Below, piece after piece: positions 32,202-40,837 of a stretch of DNA of 64,000 nucleotides (its first letter is position 1; each line of letters opens with the position of its first letter). Below the pieces are notes generated by a model that had not been told where the DNA came from, did not search any database, and was given only the letters and a program-made list of their open reading frames with translations. Where the stretch lies: assembly GCF_002440635.1 (NCBI RefSeq), contig NZ_DJUW01000006.1:1-64000 (forward strand), in the 5' to 3' direction. This DNA comes from Novosphingobium sp. UBA6272. GTDB lineage: Bacteria > Pseudomonadota > Alphaproteobacteria > Sphingomonadales > Sphingomonadaceae. A program made the position numbers and the translations under genes.

Positions 32202-32216
32202 TGTTTCTCTCCTACT

Positions 32217-32238
32217 CCCCTCCCGCTTGCGGGAGGGG
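32217..32238. repeat. CCCCTCCCGC hairpin repeat
   Basis: A perfect hairpin CCCCTCCCGC-TT-GCGGGAGGGG between the SDR and the acyl-CoA dehydrogenase genes. The same unit appears twice at 33403-33499. REP-like element inside the operon; it could stabilise or attenuate the transcript. Confidence 0.7.
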
Positions 32239-32247
32239 GATTGCGGA

Positions 32248-33387
32248 CTAATACCCGCTCAGTTGCGCAACCTTGTCGGCGTGATAGTACAGGTCGCCCA
32301 TGAACTCCGCCAGCGCGCGGTCGCGCTTCATGTAGAGGCCGATGTCGTATTCGTCGGTCATGCCGATCCCGCCGTGCATCTGCACGCCTTCCTTGACCGC
32401 CAGCCCGGCCGCCTTGCCGGCCTTGGCCTTGGCGACCGAGACCATCAGTTCGGCCTTCTCGCTGCCGGCATCGAGCAGCTGCTGGGCCTTGATCACCGTG
32501 GCGCGGGCAATCTCGAGTTCGGAATAGAGGTGCGCCGCACGGTGCTGCAGCGCCTGGAATTCGCCGATCAGCTTGCCGAACTGCTTGCGCTGCTTGAGGT
32601 AGGTGGTGGTCATTTCGAAGCTGCCCATGGCAACCCCGACGCTTTCCGCCGCCGCGCCGACCCGGCCGGCATTGAGCACGCGATTGAGCACCGCGCGCCC
32701 GCCATCGACCTCGCCGATCACCGCATCGGCATCGAGCTGGACCGCGTCGAGCTTCACATGCGCGCCCTGCGACGAATCGACCAGCCGGACCACGTCCATG
32801 CTCAGGCCCGCCGCATCCTTCGGCACCGCGAACAGGGTGACGCCGTCCTGGTCATCGTCCGCTCCGGCCGTGCGCGCGGCGACCACCAGCATGTCGGCGC
32901 TGCCACCCTGGACCACGAAGGCCTTGGAGCCTGACAGCTTGAAGCCGTTGCCTGACCGTTCGGCCCGGGTGGCGATCCGCTCGGGCCGGTGCTTCGGCCC
33001 TTCGTCGATCGCCACGGCGAAGACGCTGTCGCCGGCCAGCAATCCGGGCAGATAACGGCCCTTGAGATCGTCCGAGGCGGCGGCCAGCGCCGTCGCGGCC
33101 ATAACCGAGCTGGTCAGGAACGGCGAGGGGGTAAGATTGCGGCCGATCTCCTCGAGCACGATCCCGGCCTCGACATTGCCCATGCCGAGCCCGCCATCGG
33201 CCTCGCCCACGAGGATCCCGGTAAAGCCCATTTCGGCGAACTGCTTCCACAAGGCGTGGCCGAAACCGTCCTTGCAATTGATGTCGCGGAAATGGCGCAG
33301 CTGCTTGGCGATATTGCCTTCATCGGCCATGAAACCGCGCGCGGTATCGGCCAGCATCGCCTGATCTTCGGTGTGGTAGAGCGGCAT
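32248..33387 (-). CDS. Acyl-CoA dehydrogenase, subunit-type (379 aa)
   Basis: 379 residues from the ATG at 33387. Acyl-CoA dehydrogenase fold: MGFTGILVGEADGGLGMGNV, a shortened middle beta domain, and the C-terminal MTTTYLKQRKQFGKLIGEFQ and VQMHGGIGMTDEYDIGLYMK that contact FAD. It is adjacent to another small acyl-CoA dehydrogenase (386 aa). Such pairs often form alpha2beta2 enzymes acting on large or steroid acyl-CoA; that pairing is inferred. Confidence 0.85.
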   Translation of the reverse strand: MPLYHTEDQAMLADTARGFMADEGNIAKQLRHFRDINCKDGFGHALWKQFAEMGFTGILVGEADGGLGMGNVEAGIVLEEIGRNLTPSPFLTSSVMAATALAAASDDLKGRYLPGLLAGDSVFAVAIDEGPKHRPERIATRAERSGNGFKLSGSKAFVVQGGSADMLVVAARTAGADDDQDGVTLFAVPKDAAGLSMDVVRLVDSSQGAHVKLDAVQLDADAVIGEVDGGRAVLNRVLNAGRVGAAAESVGVAMGSFEMTTTYLKQRKQFGKLIGEFQALQHRAAHLYSELEIARATVIKAQQLLDAGSEKAELMVSVAKAKAGKAAGLAVKEGVQMHGGIGMTDEYDIGLYMKRDRALAEFMGDLYYHADKVAQLSGY

Positions 33388-33402
33388 TTTGGTCTCTCCA
33401 GT

Positions 33403-33499
33403 CCCCCTCCCGCAGGCGAGAGGGGTTAGGGGTGGGTCTGTGAAGGGGTGTGCGTCGGCTGACTGGCCCACCCCCGACCCCTCCCGCATGCGGGAGGGG
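33403..33499. repeat. Inverted GAGGGGTTAGGGGTGGG repeat
   Basis: Left part 33403-33435 (CCCTCCCGCAGGCGAGAGGGG then TTAGGGGTGGG) and right part 33468-33499 (CCCACCCCCGACCCCTCCCGC and its hairpin) are imperfect inverted copies. It is a palindromic REP-type element between the two acyl-CoA dehydrogenase genes. Confidence 0.7.
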
Positions 33500-33508
33500 A
33501 GAATGCGG

Positions 33509-34669
33509 TCACGCTCCCGGCAGATCGAGAATGCGTTTGGAAATCACGTTGAGCATCACCTCGCTGGTGCCGCCCTCGATCGAATTGGCCTTGGTCCGCA
33601 GCCACGAACGCGCCTTGCCGCCGTGGTTGGAACTTTCGCTTTCCCATTCGAGCGCGGCCGAGCCGCCGGCCGCCATCAGCAGTTCGTGGCGGCGCTTGTT
33701 GAGTTCGGTTCCGGCGTATTTCATCATGTTCGGCTGGGCGGGGTGCGCCTTGCCGACCTTGATTTCATCGAGGAACTTTTCGCCCATCGCGCTGAAGGCC
33801 AGCGCATCGACATCGAACATCGCGAGTTCCGCGCGCAGCAGCGGGTCTTCGAGGCCATTGCGCTTGGCAAAGGCGCCGATGGTGTTGAGCCGGTCGTTGC
33901 CGCCCGCGCCCGAAATCATCTCACGCTCATGGCCGAGCAGGTACTTGGCGACGTCCCAGCCGCGGCCCACCTCGCCGACGATCTGGTGCTTGGGCACCGA
34001 GACATTGTCGAAGAAGGTTTCGCAGAACGGCGAATTGCCGCTGATCAGCAGGATCGGCTTGGTCGAGACGCCGGGGCTTTCCATGTCGAACAGCAGGAAC
34101 GAGATGCCCTGGTACTTGTTGGCCTTGTCAGTCCGGACCAGACAGAAGATCCAGTCAGCCTTGTCGGCGTAGCTTGTCCAGATCTTCTGGCCGTTGACCA
34201 CCCAGTGGTCGCCCTTGTCTTCGCCGAAAGTCTGCAAGCTGACGAGGTCCGAGCCCGAGCCGGGTTCCGAATAGCCCTGGCACCAGCGAATTTCGCCGCG
34301 GGCGATCTGGTTCAGGTAGTGGACCTTCTGCTCTTCGCTGCCGAACTTGAGCAGCGCCGGGCCGAGCATCCAGATCCCGAACGAGGACAGCGGCGGACGC
34401 GCGCCGATCCGGTTCATTTCCTCGCGCCAGACCTTGGCCTGGGCCGGATCGAGACCCGCGCCGCCATAGGGCTTGGGCCAGTCGGGCACGGTGTAGCCCT
34501 TGGCCGCGCAGCGCTCCAGCCAGAGCTTCTGGGCTTCGTTCTTGAACTTGAACTTGCGGCCGCCCCAGCACACGTCGTCATCGTCGCGGACCGGCTCGCG
34601 CATTTCGGGCGGGCAGTTTTCTTCAAGCCAGGCGCGAATTTCCGCGCGGAAGGCATCAAGGTCTGACAT
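33509..34669 (-). CDS. Acyl-CoA dehydrogenase (386 aa)
   Basis: 386 residues. N-terminal helical domain (FRAEIRAWLEENCPPEMREP), WPKPYGGAGLDPAQAKVWREE, FAD-site WCQGYSEPGSGSDLVSLQT, WVVNGQKIWTSYADKADWIF, and C-terminal NSIEGGTSEVMLNVISKRIL. First gene of the minus-strand arm (two acyl-CoA dehydrogenases, SDR, SMP-30). It is divergent from the plus-strand SDR at 34829, so a shared regulatory region lies at 34670-34828. Confidence 0.88.
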   Translation of the reverse strand: MSDLDAFRAEIRAWLEENCPPEMREPVRDDDDVCWGGRKFKFKNEAQKLWLERCAAKGYTVPDWPKPYGGAGLDPAQAKVWREEMNRIGARPPLSSFGIWMLGPALLKFGSEEQKVHYLNQIARGEIRWCQGYSEPGSGSDLVSLQTFGEDKGDHWVVNGQKIWTSYADKADWIFCLVRTDKANKYQGISFLLFDMESPGVSTKPILLISGNSPFCETFFDNVSVPKHQIVGEVGRGWDVAKYLLGHEREMISGAGGNDRLNTIGAFAKRNGLEDPLLRAELAMFDVDALAFSAMGEKFLDEIKVGKAHPAQPNMMKYAGTELNKRRHELLMAAGGSAALEWESESSNHGGKARSWLRTKANSIEGGTSEVMLNVISKRILDLPGA

Positions 34670-34828
34670 GGATCAAGACTCCTCTCTTAATCGAGAGGTT
34701 AAAGGGACTCGGGGCCAGCGTGCAAGCGCGGATTTCTGCGCCCCGCTTGCCGTAGCGTAAAGGCGAAGAGCGTTGACCGGGACGCTTGCCGTCCTAAGCT
34801 GGACGCAAACAAGGGATAAGGAGAGGCC

Positions 34829-35683
34829 ATGCGATTCTCGGGCAAATGCGTCGTCATCACCGGTGCGGCGTCGGGTATCGGCCGGGCGGCGACGCTGCTG
34901 TTTTCGCGCGAGGGTGCCACGGTTTTTGCCGCCGACCTCAACCTGGCCGGAGCCGAAGCCGTAGCGCGCGAGGGCGAGAATATTATCCCTGCTTCCTGCG
35001 ATGTCTGCGACGTGGTCCAGATCAAGTCGCTGATGGACCATGCCGCCGGAACCTGCGGCGGAATCGATGTGGTATTCAACAATGCCGCTGCGGGCGGAGC
35101 CCGCGGAACGATCGAAGAAGTCGATGCCGAGGGGTGGGATCGCACCATGGATTTGGTGCTGCGCTCGGTAGCGATGGGGATTCACCATGCCGTGCCGCAT
35201 ATGAAGCACCGCAAAGGGGCCTCGATAATCAATACCAGTTCGGTTGCGGCGATCAGCCCGGGCTTTTCGCCGACTGCCTATGCCGTGGCCAAGGCCGGGG
35301 TCTTGCACCTGACCAAGTGTGCGGCGGCTGATTTGGCCAAGCATGGAATCCGCGTGAACGCGGTCCAGCCCGGCTTCATCAATACCAACATCTTCACCTC
35401 AGCGCTCGAAATGCCGGCTGAAATGGTCGAACAGGCAAGGGCGATGATCCTGCAGATGACCTCAAATGCCCAGCCGGTTGCCCGGCCCGGCATGCCCGAT
35501 GACATTGCCAATGCAGTCGCCTTCCTGGCCAGCGATGCCGCTGGTTTCATGACAGGCGTTTCATTGGTCGTCGATGGCGGGATGACGGTCGGCCCCAGGC
35601 ATAGCTGGGATCCGGAAGCGCCCAGACTGTTCGATGCCTTGCAGGGCATGGCCGAAGCCGCCGGGGTGGCCCCGGCCCAGTGA
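34829..35683 (+). CDS. SDR family oxidoreductase
   Basis: 284 residues. Cofactor loop TGAASGIG (11-18), NNAA (84-87), Ser in INTSSVAA and catalytic Tyr151-x-x-x-Lys155 (YAVAK). FMTGVSLVVDGGMTVGPRHS is the usual C-terminal signature with an added tail. An AAGGAGAGGCC ribosome binding site precedes the ATG. The stop overlaps the GTG start of the transporter (GTGA), so the two are coupled. Confidence 0.9.
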   Translation: MRFSGKCVVITGAASGIGRAATLLFSREGATVFAADLNLAGAEAVAREGENIIPASCDVCDVVQIKSLMDHAAGTCGGIDVVFNNAAAGGARGTIEEVDAEGWDRTMDLVLRSVAMGIHHAVPHMKHRKGASIINTSSVAAISPGFSPTAYAVAKAGVLHLTKCAAADLAKHGIRVNAVQPGFINTNIFTSALEMPAEMVEQARAMILQMTSNAQPVARPGMPDDIANAVAFLASDAAGFMTGVSLVVDGGMTVGPRHSWDPEAPRLFDALQGMAEAAGVAPAQ

Positions 35684-37134
35684 CCGCAACCCACTTTGTC
35701 CCCGCAGCCGAGCGGCTGCCGCTGCGCATCAAGCTGGGCAATGGCCTGGGCTCGATGGCCTATGGCGTAAAGGACAACGGTTTCGCCACGCTGCTGCTGC
35801 TGTTTTACAGTCAGGTTCTGGGGCTGGATGCGCAGCTGGTCGGGCTGATCCTGCTGGTTGCCTTGCTGCTCGATGCGATGATCGATCCGCTGGTCGGCTA
35901 TTGGAGTGACAAGACCCACAGCAAATGGGGCAAGCGCCATCCGTGGATGTATGGCGCGATCCTGCCGATGGCGGGCGCATGGGTCATGCTTTGGCATCCG
36001 CCCACTACCAGCGCCGGCTGGCTCTATGGCTACCTTCTGCTGTTTGCTTTCCTGATGCGCGCCGCGGTGTCGTGCTACGAGATCCCGGCGCTGTCGGTGG
36101 TTCCCGGCCTGACCAGCGACTACGACGAGCGAACTTCGATTACGCGCTGGCGCTTTATTTTTGCCTGGGCCGGAGGCCTTGCCATGCTGATGCTGGCCTT
36201 CGGCGTGTTCCTGGTGCCATCGGCGCGCTATCCGGTCGGCCAGCTCAACCTTGATGGATACGGCTATTACGGCTGGACCGGAGCGGGCATCATGGTCTTC
36301 GCGGCGCTGATTGCGGCGCTTTCCACTCACCGCCGGATTGCTCGGCTCGATAGCGAGCCGCCGGTCCATCTGCCGCTGGGCAAGACCGTCCGCAAGATCG
36401 GCCGAACCCTGGCCAACCATGCCTTTCTGGTCCTGCTGGCAACGACTTTGTTTGGCTACATCAACCTCGGCATGGCCTATTCGACCGCCACCTATATCCT
36501 GACCTATTATTGGGAAATGCCGCAGGCCGGGTTCCTGGTATACTCGGTCTCGCTGTTCGTGGGGGTAATCGGCGCGTTCCTGCTGATCGGGTTCCTGCAA
36601 AGCCGGATCGAGAAGCGCACTGGCGGCGTTGTCTGCTTGCTGCTTTCGCTGGCCTTTGGGCTTTCGCCGTACCTGCTCCGCTTTGCCGGATTTTTCCCTG
36701 AGAACGGGCATGCAGCCTTGATCCCGGTGCTGTTCACACTGGTGACCGTGTCCAACGGTCTGGCAGTGGCGGCCGGGATGCTGATCCAGTCGATGGGGGC
36801 GGACATCATCGAGGCCTCGCAGGAACGGACCGGAGAGCGGACCGAGGGCCTGTTCTTCTCGGCCTATTTCTTCACCCAGAAATGCGCGACCGGGGTCGGG
36901 ATTTTCCTGGCCGGAAGTATCGTCAGCGGTTCGGGGTTCCCGGCCCAGGCGCGACCGGGGGAAGTGTCTGCCGCCGTGCTCGACCAGTTCGCGATCTATT
37001 TCGTGATCGCCTATGCCGTGCTGACCGTGCTGGGTATCGCAGCGATCTCGCGGTTTCCGATCTCACGGGCCGATCATGAACGCCGGATCGCAAACCTCGC
37101 TACAGCAAGGTCGGCCAGTGACAATTCGACTTAA
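35680..37134 (+). CDS. GPH-type MFS transporter
   Basis: 484 residues from a GTG overlapping the SDR stop. About twelve membrane helices. Glycoside-pentoside-hexuronide/MFS marks: NGLGSMAYGVKDNGFATLLL, the loop DAMIDPLVGYWSDKTHSKWGKRHPW (here shown in part as DPLVGYWSDKTHSKWGKRHP), VVPGLTSDYDERTSITRWRF and the second-half QERTGERTEGLFFSAYFFTQK. It probably imports the substrate of the catabolic block. Confidence 0.85.
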   Translation: MTATHFVPAAERLPLRIKLGNGLGSMAYGVKDNGFATLLLLFYSQVLGLDAQLVGLILLVALLLDAMIDPLVGYWSDKTHSKWGKRHPWMYGAILPMAGAWVMLWHPPTTSAGWLYGYLLLFAFLMRAAVSCYEIPALSVVPGLTSDYDERTSITRWRFIFAWAGGLAMLMLAFGVFLVPSARYPVGQLNLDGYGYYGWTGAGIMVFAALIAALSTHRRIARLDSEPPVHLPLGKTVRKIGRTLANHAFLVLLATTLFGYINLGMAYSTATYILTYYWEMPQAGFLVYSVSLFVGVIGAFLLIGFLQSRIEKRTGGVVCLLLSLAFGLSPYLLRFAGFFPENGHAALIPVLFTLVTVSNGLAVAAGMLIQSMGADIIEASQERTGERTEGLFFSAYFFTQKCATGVGIFLAGSIVSGSGFPAQARPGEVSAAVLDQFAIYFVIAYAVLTVLGIAAISRFPISRADHERRIANLATARSASDNST

Positions 37135-37220
37135 CCGAACGATTAATTCGTCCTTGGCGCGGCCCTCGGGTCGTGGCAGGGAAGCCACCGAGACTCGACA
37201 GTATCAGGAAAGGATGACCG

Positions 37221-38504
37221 ATGGATTTTGATCCCACCGAACGCCAAGTCTACTGGCGCGACCGCGTCCGTGATTTCATCGAGGCGCATGTCCGTCCGCG
37301 CGTGAGCGACTACAAGCGCGAGGATGCGCAGGGCGAGCGCTGGAAGGTGCTGCAGGTCGTCGAAGAGGAAAAGGCCAGGGCCAAGGCCCAGGGCATCTGG
37401 AACCTGTTCATGCCGCCGCAGATGGGCCGCAGCCATGTCGACGATACCTTCGAATTCGAAGGCCCGGGCCTGACCAACCTCGAATATGCGCTCTGCGCCG
37501 AGGAAATGGGCCGGGTCGGCTTTGCCAGCGAAGTGTTCAACTGCTCGGCCCCCGACACCGGCAACATGGAAGTGTTCCATCGTTACGGCACGCGCGAGCA
37601 GAAGGAACAGTGGCTCAAGCCCCTGATGAACGGCGAGATCCGTTCGGCCTTCCTGATGACCGAGCCGCAGGTTGCTTCGTCAGACGCGACCAACATCGAA
37701 TGCTCGATCAAGCGCGAGGGCGATGAATACGTGCTCAACGGCACCAAATGGTGGTCGTCGGGCGCCGGCGATCCGCGCTGCAAGATCGCGATCGTGATGG
37801 GCAAGACCGATTTCGAGGCCAAGAAGCACGCCCAGCAATCGATGGTGCTGATGGAACTCGATTCCCCCGGCGTCGAAATCGTCCGCCACCTGCCGGTGTT
37901 CGGCTATGACGATGCGCCCCACGGGCACATGGAAATCAAGCTCAACAACGTCCGCATCCCCGCTTCGAACATGCTGCTGGGCGAAGGCCGCGGGTTCGAG
38001 ATCGCGCAAGGGCGCCTCGGGCCGGGCCGCATCCACCACTGCATGCGCACCATCGGTGTCGCCGAAGAAGCGCTGGAGCGGATGGTTCGCCGGCTTTCGA
38101 GCCGTGTCGCTTTCGGCAAGCCGATCTCGACCCACTCGATCTGGGAACAGCGCATCGCCGAAGCCCGGATCGAGATCGAATGCTCGCGGCTGCTCTGCCT
38201 CAAGGCCGCCGACATGATGGACAAGGTCGGCAACAAGGCCGCCCAGGCCGAAATCGCGATGATCAAGGTCAAGGCGCCCAACATGGCGCTCAAGATCATC
38301 GACGATGCGATCCAGGCCCACGGCGGCGGCGGTGTCTCGGAAGACTTCGGTCTCGCCAAGATGTACGCCGGCCAGCGCACGCTGCGCATCGCCGACGGTC
38401 CGGACGAGGTCCACAACCGCTCGATCGCGCGGCTGGAAATGGGCAAGTATGCGCCGCAGGCACCCTCGGGCCCGAGCTCGGGTGATCTTGGGGTTGCGCG
38501 GTAA
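37221..38504 (+). CDS. Acyl-CoA dehydrogenase, ACAD10/11-like (427 aa)
   Basis: 427 residues. Features: WNLFMPPQMGRSHVDDTFEF, LTNLEYALCAEEMGRVGFAS, CSAPDTGNMEVFHRYGTREQ, the FAD-site AFLMTEPQVASSDATNIEC, NGTKWWSSGAGDPRCKI and QAHGGGGVSEDFGLAKMYAG with a nearby catalytic acid. This longer type matches human ACAD10/11 and is often found with an APH-like phosphotransferase, as here at 39745. It dehydrogenates acyl-CoA, possibly hydroxyacyl-CoA after phosphorylation. Promoter region 37135-37220. Confidence 0.88.
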   Translation: MDFDPTERQVYWRDRVRDFIEAHVRPRVSDYKREDAQGERWKVLQVVEEEKARAKAQGIWNLFMPPQMGRSHVDDTFEFEGPGLTNLEYALCAEEMGRVGFASEVFNCSAPDTGNMEVFHRYGTREQKEQWLKPLMNGEIRSAFLMTEPQVASSDATNIECSIKREGDEYVLNGTKWWSSGAGDPRCKIAIVMGKTDFEAKKHAQQSMVLMELDSPGVEIVRHLPVFGYDDAPHGHMEIKLNNVRIPASNMLLGEGRGFEIAQGRLGPGRIHHCMRTIGVAEEALERMVRRLSSRVAFGKPISTHSIWEQRIAEARIEIECSRLLCLKAADMMDKVGNKAAQAEIAMIKVKAPNMALKIIDDAIQAHGGGGVSEDFGLAKMYAGQRTLRIADGPDEVHNRSIARLEMGKYAPQAPSGPSSGDLGVAR

Positions 38505-38537
38505 GCAAATGTAGCGTGCGGGGTTGACGTTCGGTCG

Positions 38538-38616
38538 CCTTCGGCCCGACAGGCTCAGCCGGAGCGGGTGTGGTGCTGAACTCCATTTCCCGCTCAGCCT
38601 GAGCCTGTCGAAGGCC
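38538..38616. repeat. CTTCGACAGGCTCAG inverted repeat
   Basis: Left arm 38538-38568 (CCTTCGGCCCGACAGGCTCA...GGAGCGGG) and right arm 38589-38616 (CCCGCTCAGCCTGAGCCTGT...CGAAGGCC) are imperfect inverted copies. A related half occurs near 61353-61378. This is a dispersed palindromic repeat between the acyl-CoA dehydrogenase and alcohol dehydrogenase genes. Confidence 0.7.
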
Positions 38617-38644
38617 CCTCGTTTTACGAATGGGAGTTGAAGTG

Positions 38645-39733
38645 ATGAAAGCCGCAGTCCTGGTCGAACCGAACAAGCCGCTCGAGATCGAGCAGCTGCA
38701 GATCAGCAAGCCCGGCCCGCACGAGGTGCTGATCCGCACTGCGGCCTGCGGCCTGTGCCATTCGGACCTGCATTTCATCGAAGGGACCTATCCGCACCCG
38801 CTTCCGGCCGTGCCGGGCCACGAAGCAGCCGGGATCGTCGAGGCGGTCGGCAGCGAAGTGCGCACGGTCAAGGTCGGCGATGCGGTGGTCACCTGCCTTT
38901 CGGCCTTCTGCGGGCACTGCGAATTCTGCGTCACGGGCCGCATGTCGCTGTGCCTGGGTGCTGACACCCGCCGCGCGCCCGGCAGCGAGCCGCGCCTCAG
39001 CCGCCCTGATGGCAGCCCGGTCGGGCAGATGCTCAACCTTTCGGCCTTTGCCGAAATGATGCTGATCCACGAACACGCCTGCACCCGGATCGACCCGGAA
39101 ATGCCGCTCGATCGCGCTTCGGTGATCGGCTGCGCGGTGACCACCGGGGCCGGTACGATCTTCAACGCCTGCAAGGTGACGCCGGGTGAAACCGTGGCCG
39201 TGGTCGGCTGCGGCGGGGTTGGCCTCGCCGCGATCAACGCCGCCAAGATTGCCGGAGCGGGCAAGATCATCGCCGCCGATCCGATTGCCGAGAAGCGCGA
39301 TCTGGCGATCAAGCTGGGAGCGACTCACACCGTCGATGCCCTGGCCGATGATGCCGCCGCGCAGATCATTGAACTGACCAAAGGCGGGGTCGATTATGCG
39401 ATCGAAGCCGTCGGCCGTCCCGCCTCGGGCGAGCTGGCGGTCAAGTCGCTGCGCCGCGGCGGCACCGCGACGATCCTCGGCATGATGCCGCTCGGCCATT
39501 CGGTCGGCCTCAGCGCGATGGACCTCTTGTCGGGCAAGAAGCTGCAAGGCGCGATCATGGGGATGAACCACTTCCCGGTCGACATGCCGCGGCTGGTTGA
39601 TTTCTACATGCGCGGGCTGCTTGACCTCGACACCCTGATTGCCGAGCGGATCCCGCTTGAGCGGATCAACGAAGGCTTCGAAACGATGAAATCGGCCACG
39701 GCCGCGCGCAGCGTGATCGTGTTTGACCAGTAA
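38645..39733 (+). CDS. Zinc-dependent alcohol dehydrogenase
   Basis: 362 residues from the ATG at 38645 (another lies at 38630). MDR family: catalytic zinc ligands Cys38 and His59-Glu60 (GLCHSDLHF, PGHEAAGIV), structural zinc cysteines in CLSAFCGHCEFCVTGRMSLC, NAD-binding VGCGGVGLAAINAAKIAGA, and GGTATILGMMPLG. The closest group is class III-like/aryl and medium-chain alcohol dehydrogenases. It likely oxidises an alcohol intermediate of the pathway. Confidence 0.88.
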   Translation: MKAAVLVEPNKPLEIEQLQISKPGPHEVLIRTAACGLCHSDLHFIEGTYPHPLPAVPGHEAAGIVEAVGSEVRTVKVGDAVVTCLSAFCGHCEFCVTGRMSLCLGADTRRAPGSEPRLSRPDGSPVGQMLNLSAFAEMMLIHEHACTRIDPEMPLDRASVIGCAVTTGAGTIFNACKVTPGETVAVVGCGGVGLAAINAAKIAGAGKIIAADPIAEKRDLAIKLGATHTVDALADDAAAQIIELTKGGVDYAIEAVGRPASGELAVKSLRRGGTATILGMMPLGHSVGLSAMDLLSGKKLQGAIMGMNHFPVDMPRLVDFYMRGLLDLDTLIAERIPLERINEGFETMKSATAARSVIVFDQ

Positions 39734-39744
39734 GCGAGGCAGCG

Positions 39745-40818
39745 ATGACTGAAGCGATCAACGCCGACGAGGCCTTTGTCGGCACGGTCGAGCCCGAAGG
39801 CGCCGACAAGCTCGACGAAGGCAAGCTGACAGAATGGATGCAGGCCAATGTCGCGGGCTTCGAAGGCCCGTTGCACCTGACCAAGTTCAAGGGCGGGCAA
39901 TCGAACCCGACCTACAAGGTCGAAGCGAAGAGCGGCAATTACGTGCTGCGGCGCAAGCCGTTCGGCCCCTTGCTGCCCAGCGCCCACGCGGTTGACCGCG
40001 AATACAAGGTCCAGAACGCGCTCAACAAGGCGGGCTTTCCGGCGGCGAAGCAATATGGCCTGTGCACTGACGACAGCGTGGTCGGATCGTGGTTCTACAT
40101 CATGGACATGGTCGACGGGAAAACGATCTGGGACGGTGCCATGCCCGGCGCCGATCCGGCCTATCGCCGGGCGACCTATTTCGCGATGATCGACACGCTG
40201 GCGCAGCTTCACAGCGTCGATGTCGAAGCCGCCAGCCTGGCCGATTTCGGCAAGCCCGGCAATTATTTCGGCCGCCAGGTCGATCGCTGGACCAAGCAGT
40301 ACAAGCTCTCCGAAACCGAGCACATGCCCGACATGGAGCGGCTGATCGAGTGGCTGCCCGCGACCCTGCCCGAGCAGACCCGGACCTCGGTGGTCCACGG
40401 CGATTATCGGATCGACAACATGATCTGGGCCAGGGACGAGCCCAAGGTTCTGGCGGTGCTGGACTGGGAGCTTTCGACCCTGGGCGATCCGCTCGGCGAT
40501 TTCTCCTACGTCTGCATGGCCTATGTCACCGAGAACGGTGGGCGCTCGGGCGTGCAGGATCTCGATCGCAAGGCGCTCGGCATTCCGGAGCTGGAGGAAG
40601 TGGTCGAACGCTATTGCGCCGCTACCGGCCGCAGCAGCGTGCCTGACATGAACTGGCTGTTCGCCTACAACTTCTTCCGCCTTGCCGGGATTCTGCAAGG
40701 CATCAAGAAGCGCGTGATCGACGGCACCGCCAGCTCCGCCCACGCCAAAGCCCAGTCCGACCGGGTCCAGCCGCTGATCGACCGCGCGACCGAGTTTGCG
40801 AAGAAGGCGGGGATGTAA
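39745..40818 (+). CDS. APH-like phosphotransferase family protein
   Basis: 357 residues of the aminoglycoside phosphotransferase/kinase-like fold: FKGGQSNPTYKVEAKSGNYV and LRRKPFG (ATP loop and Lys), catalytic VVHGDYRIDNMIW, and metal-binding VLAVLDWELSTLGDPLGDF. This group equals the N-terminal half of ACAD10/11, which phosphorylates 4-hydroxyacyl-CoA so that the dehydrogenase partner can remove the group. Its position eleven bases after the alcohol dehydrogenase and near the ACAD10/11-like gene supports that role. Confidence 0.85.
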   Translation: MTEAINADEAFVGTVEPEGADKLDEGKLTEWMQANVAGFEGPLHLTKFKGGQSNPTYKVEAKSGNYVLRRKPFGPLLPSAHAVDREYKVQNALNKAGFPAAKQYGLCTDDSVVGSWFYIMDMVDGKTIWDGAMPGADPAYRRATYFAMIDTLAQLHSVDVEAASLADFGKPGNYFGRQVDRWTKQYKLSETEHMPDMERLIEWLPATLPEQTRTSVVHGDYRIDNMIWARDEPKVLAVLDWELSTLGDPLGDFSYVCMAYVTENGGRSGVQDLDRKALGIPELEEVVERYCAATGRSSVPDMNWLFAYNFFRLAGILQGIKKRVIDGTASSAHAKAQSDRVQPLIDRATEFAKKAGM

Positions 40819-40837
40819 TCCGCGCCGGCAGGCCCGC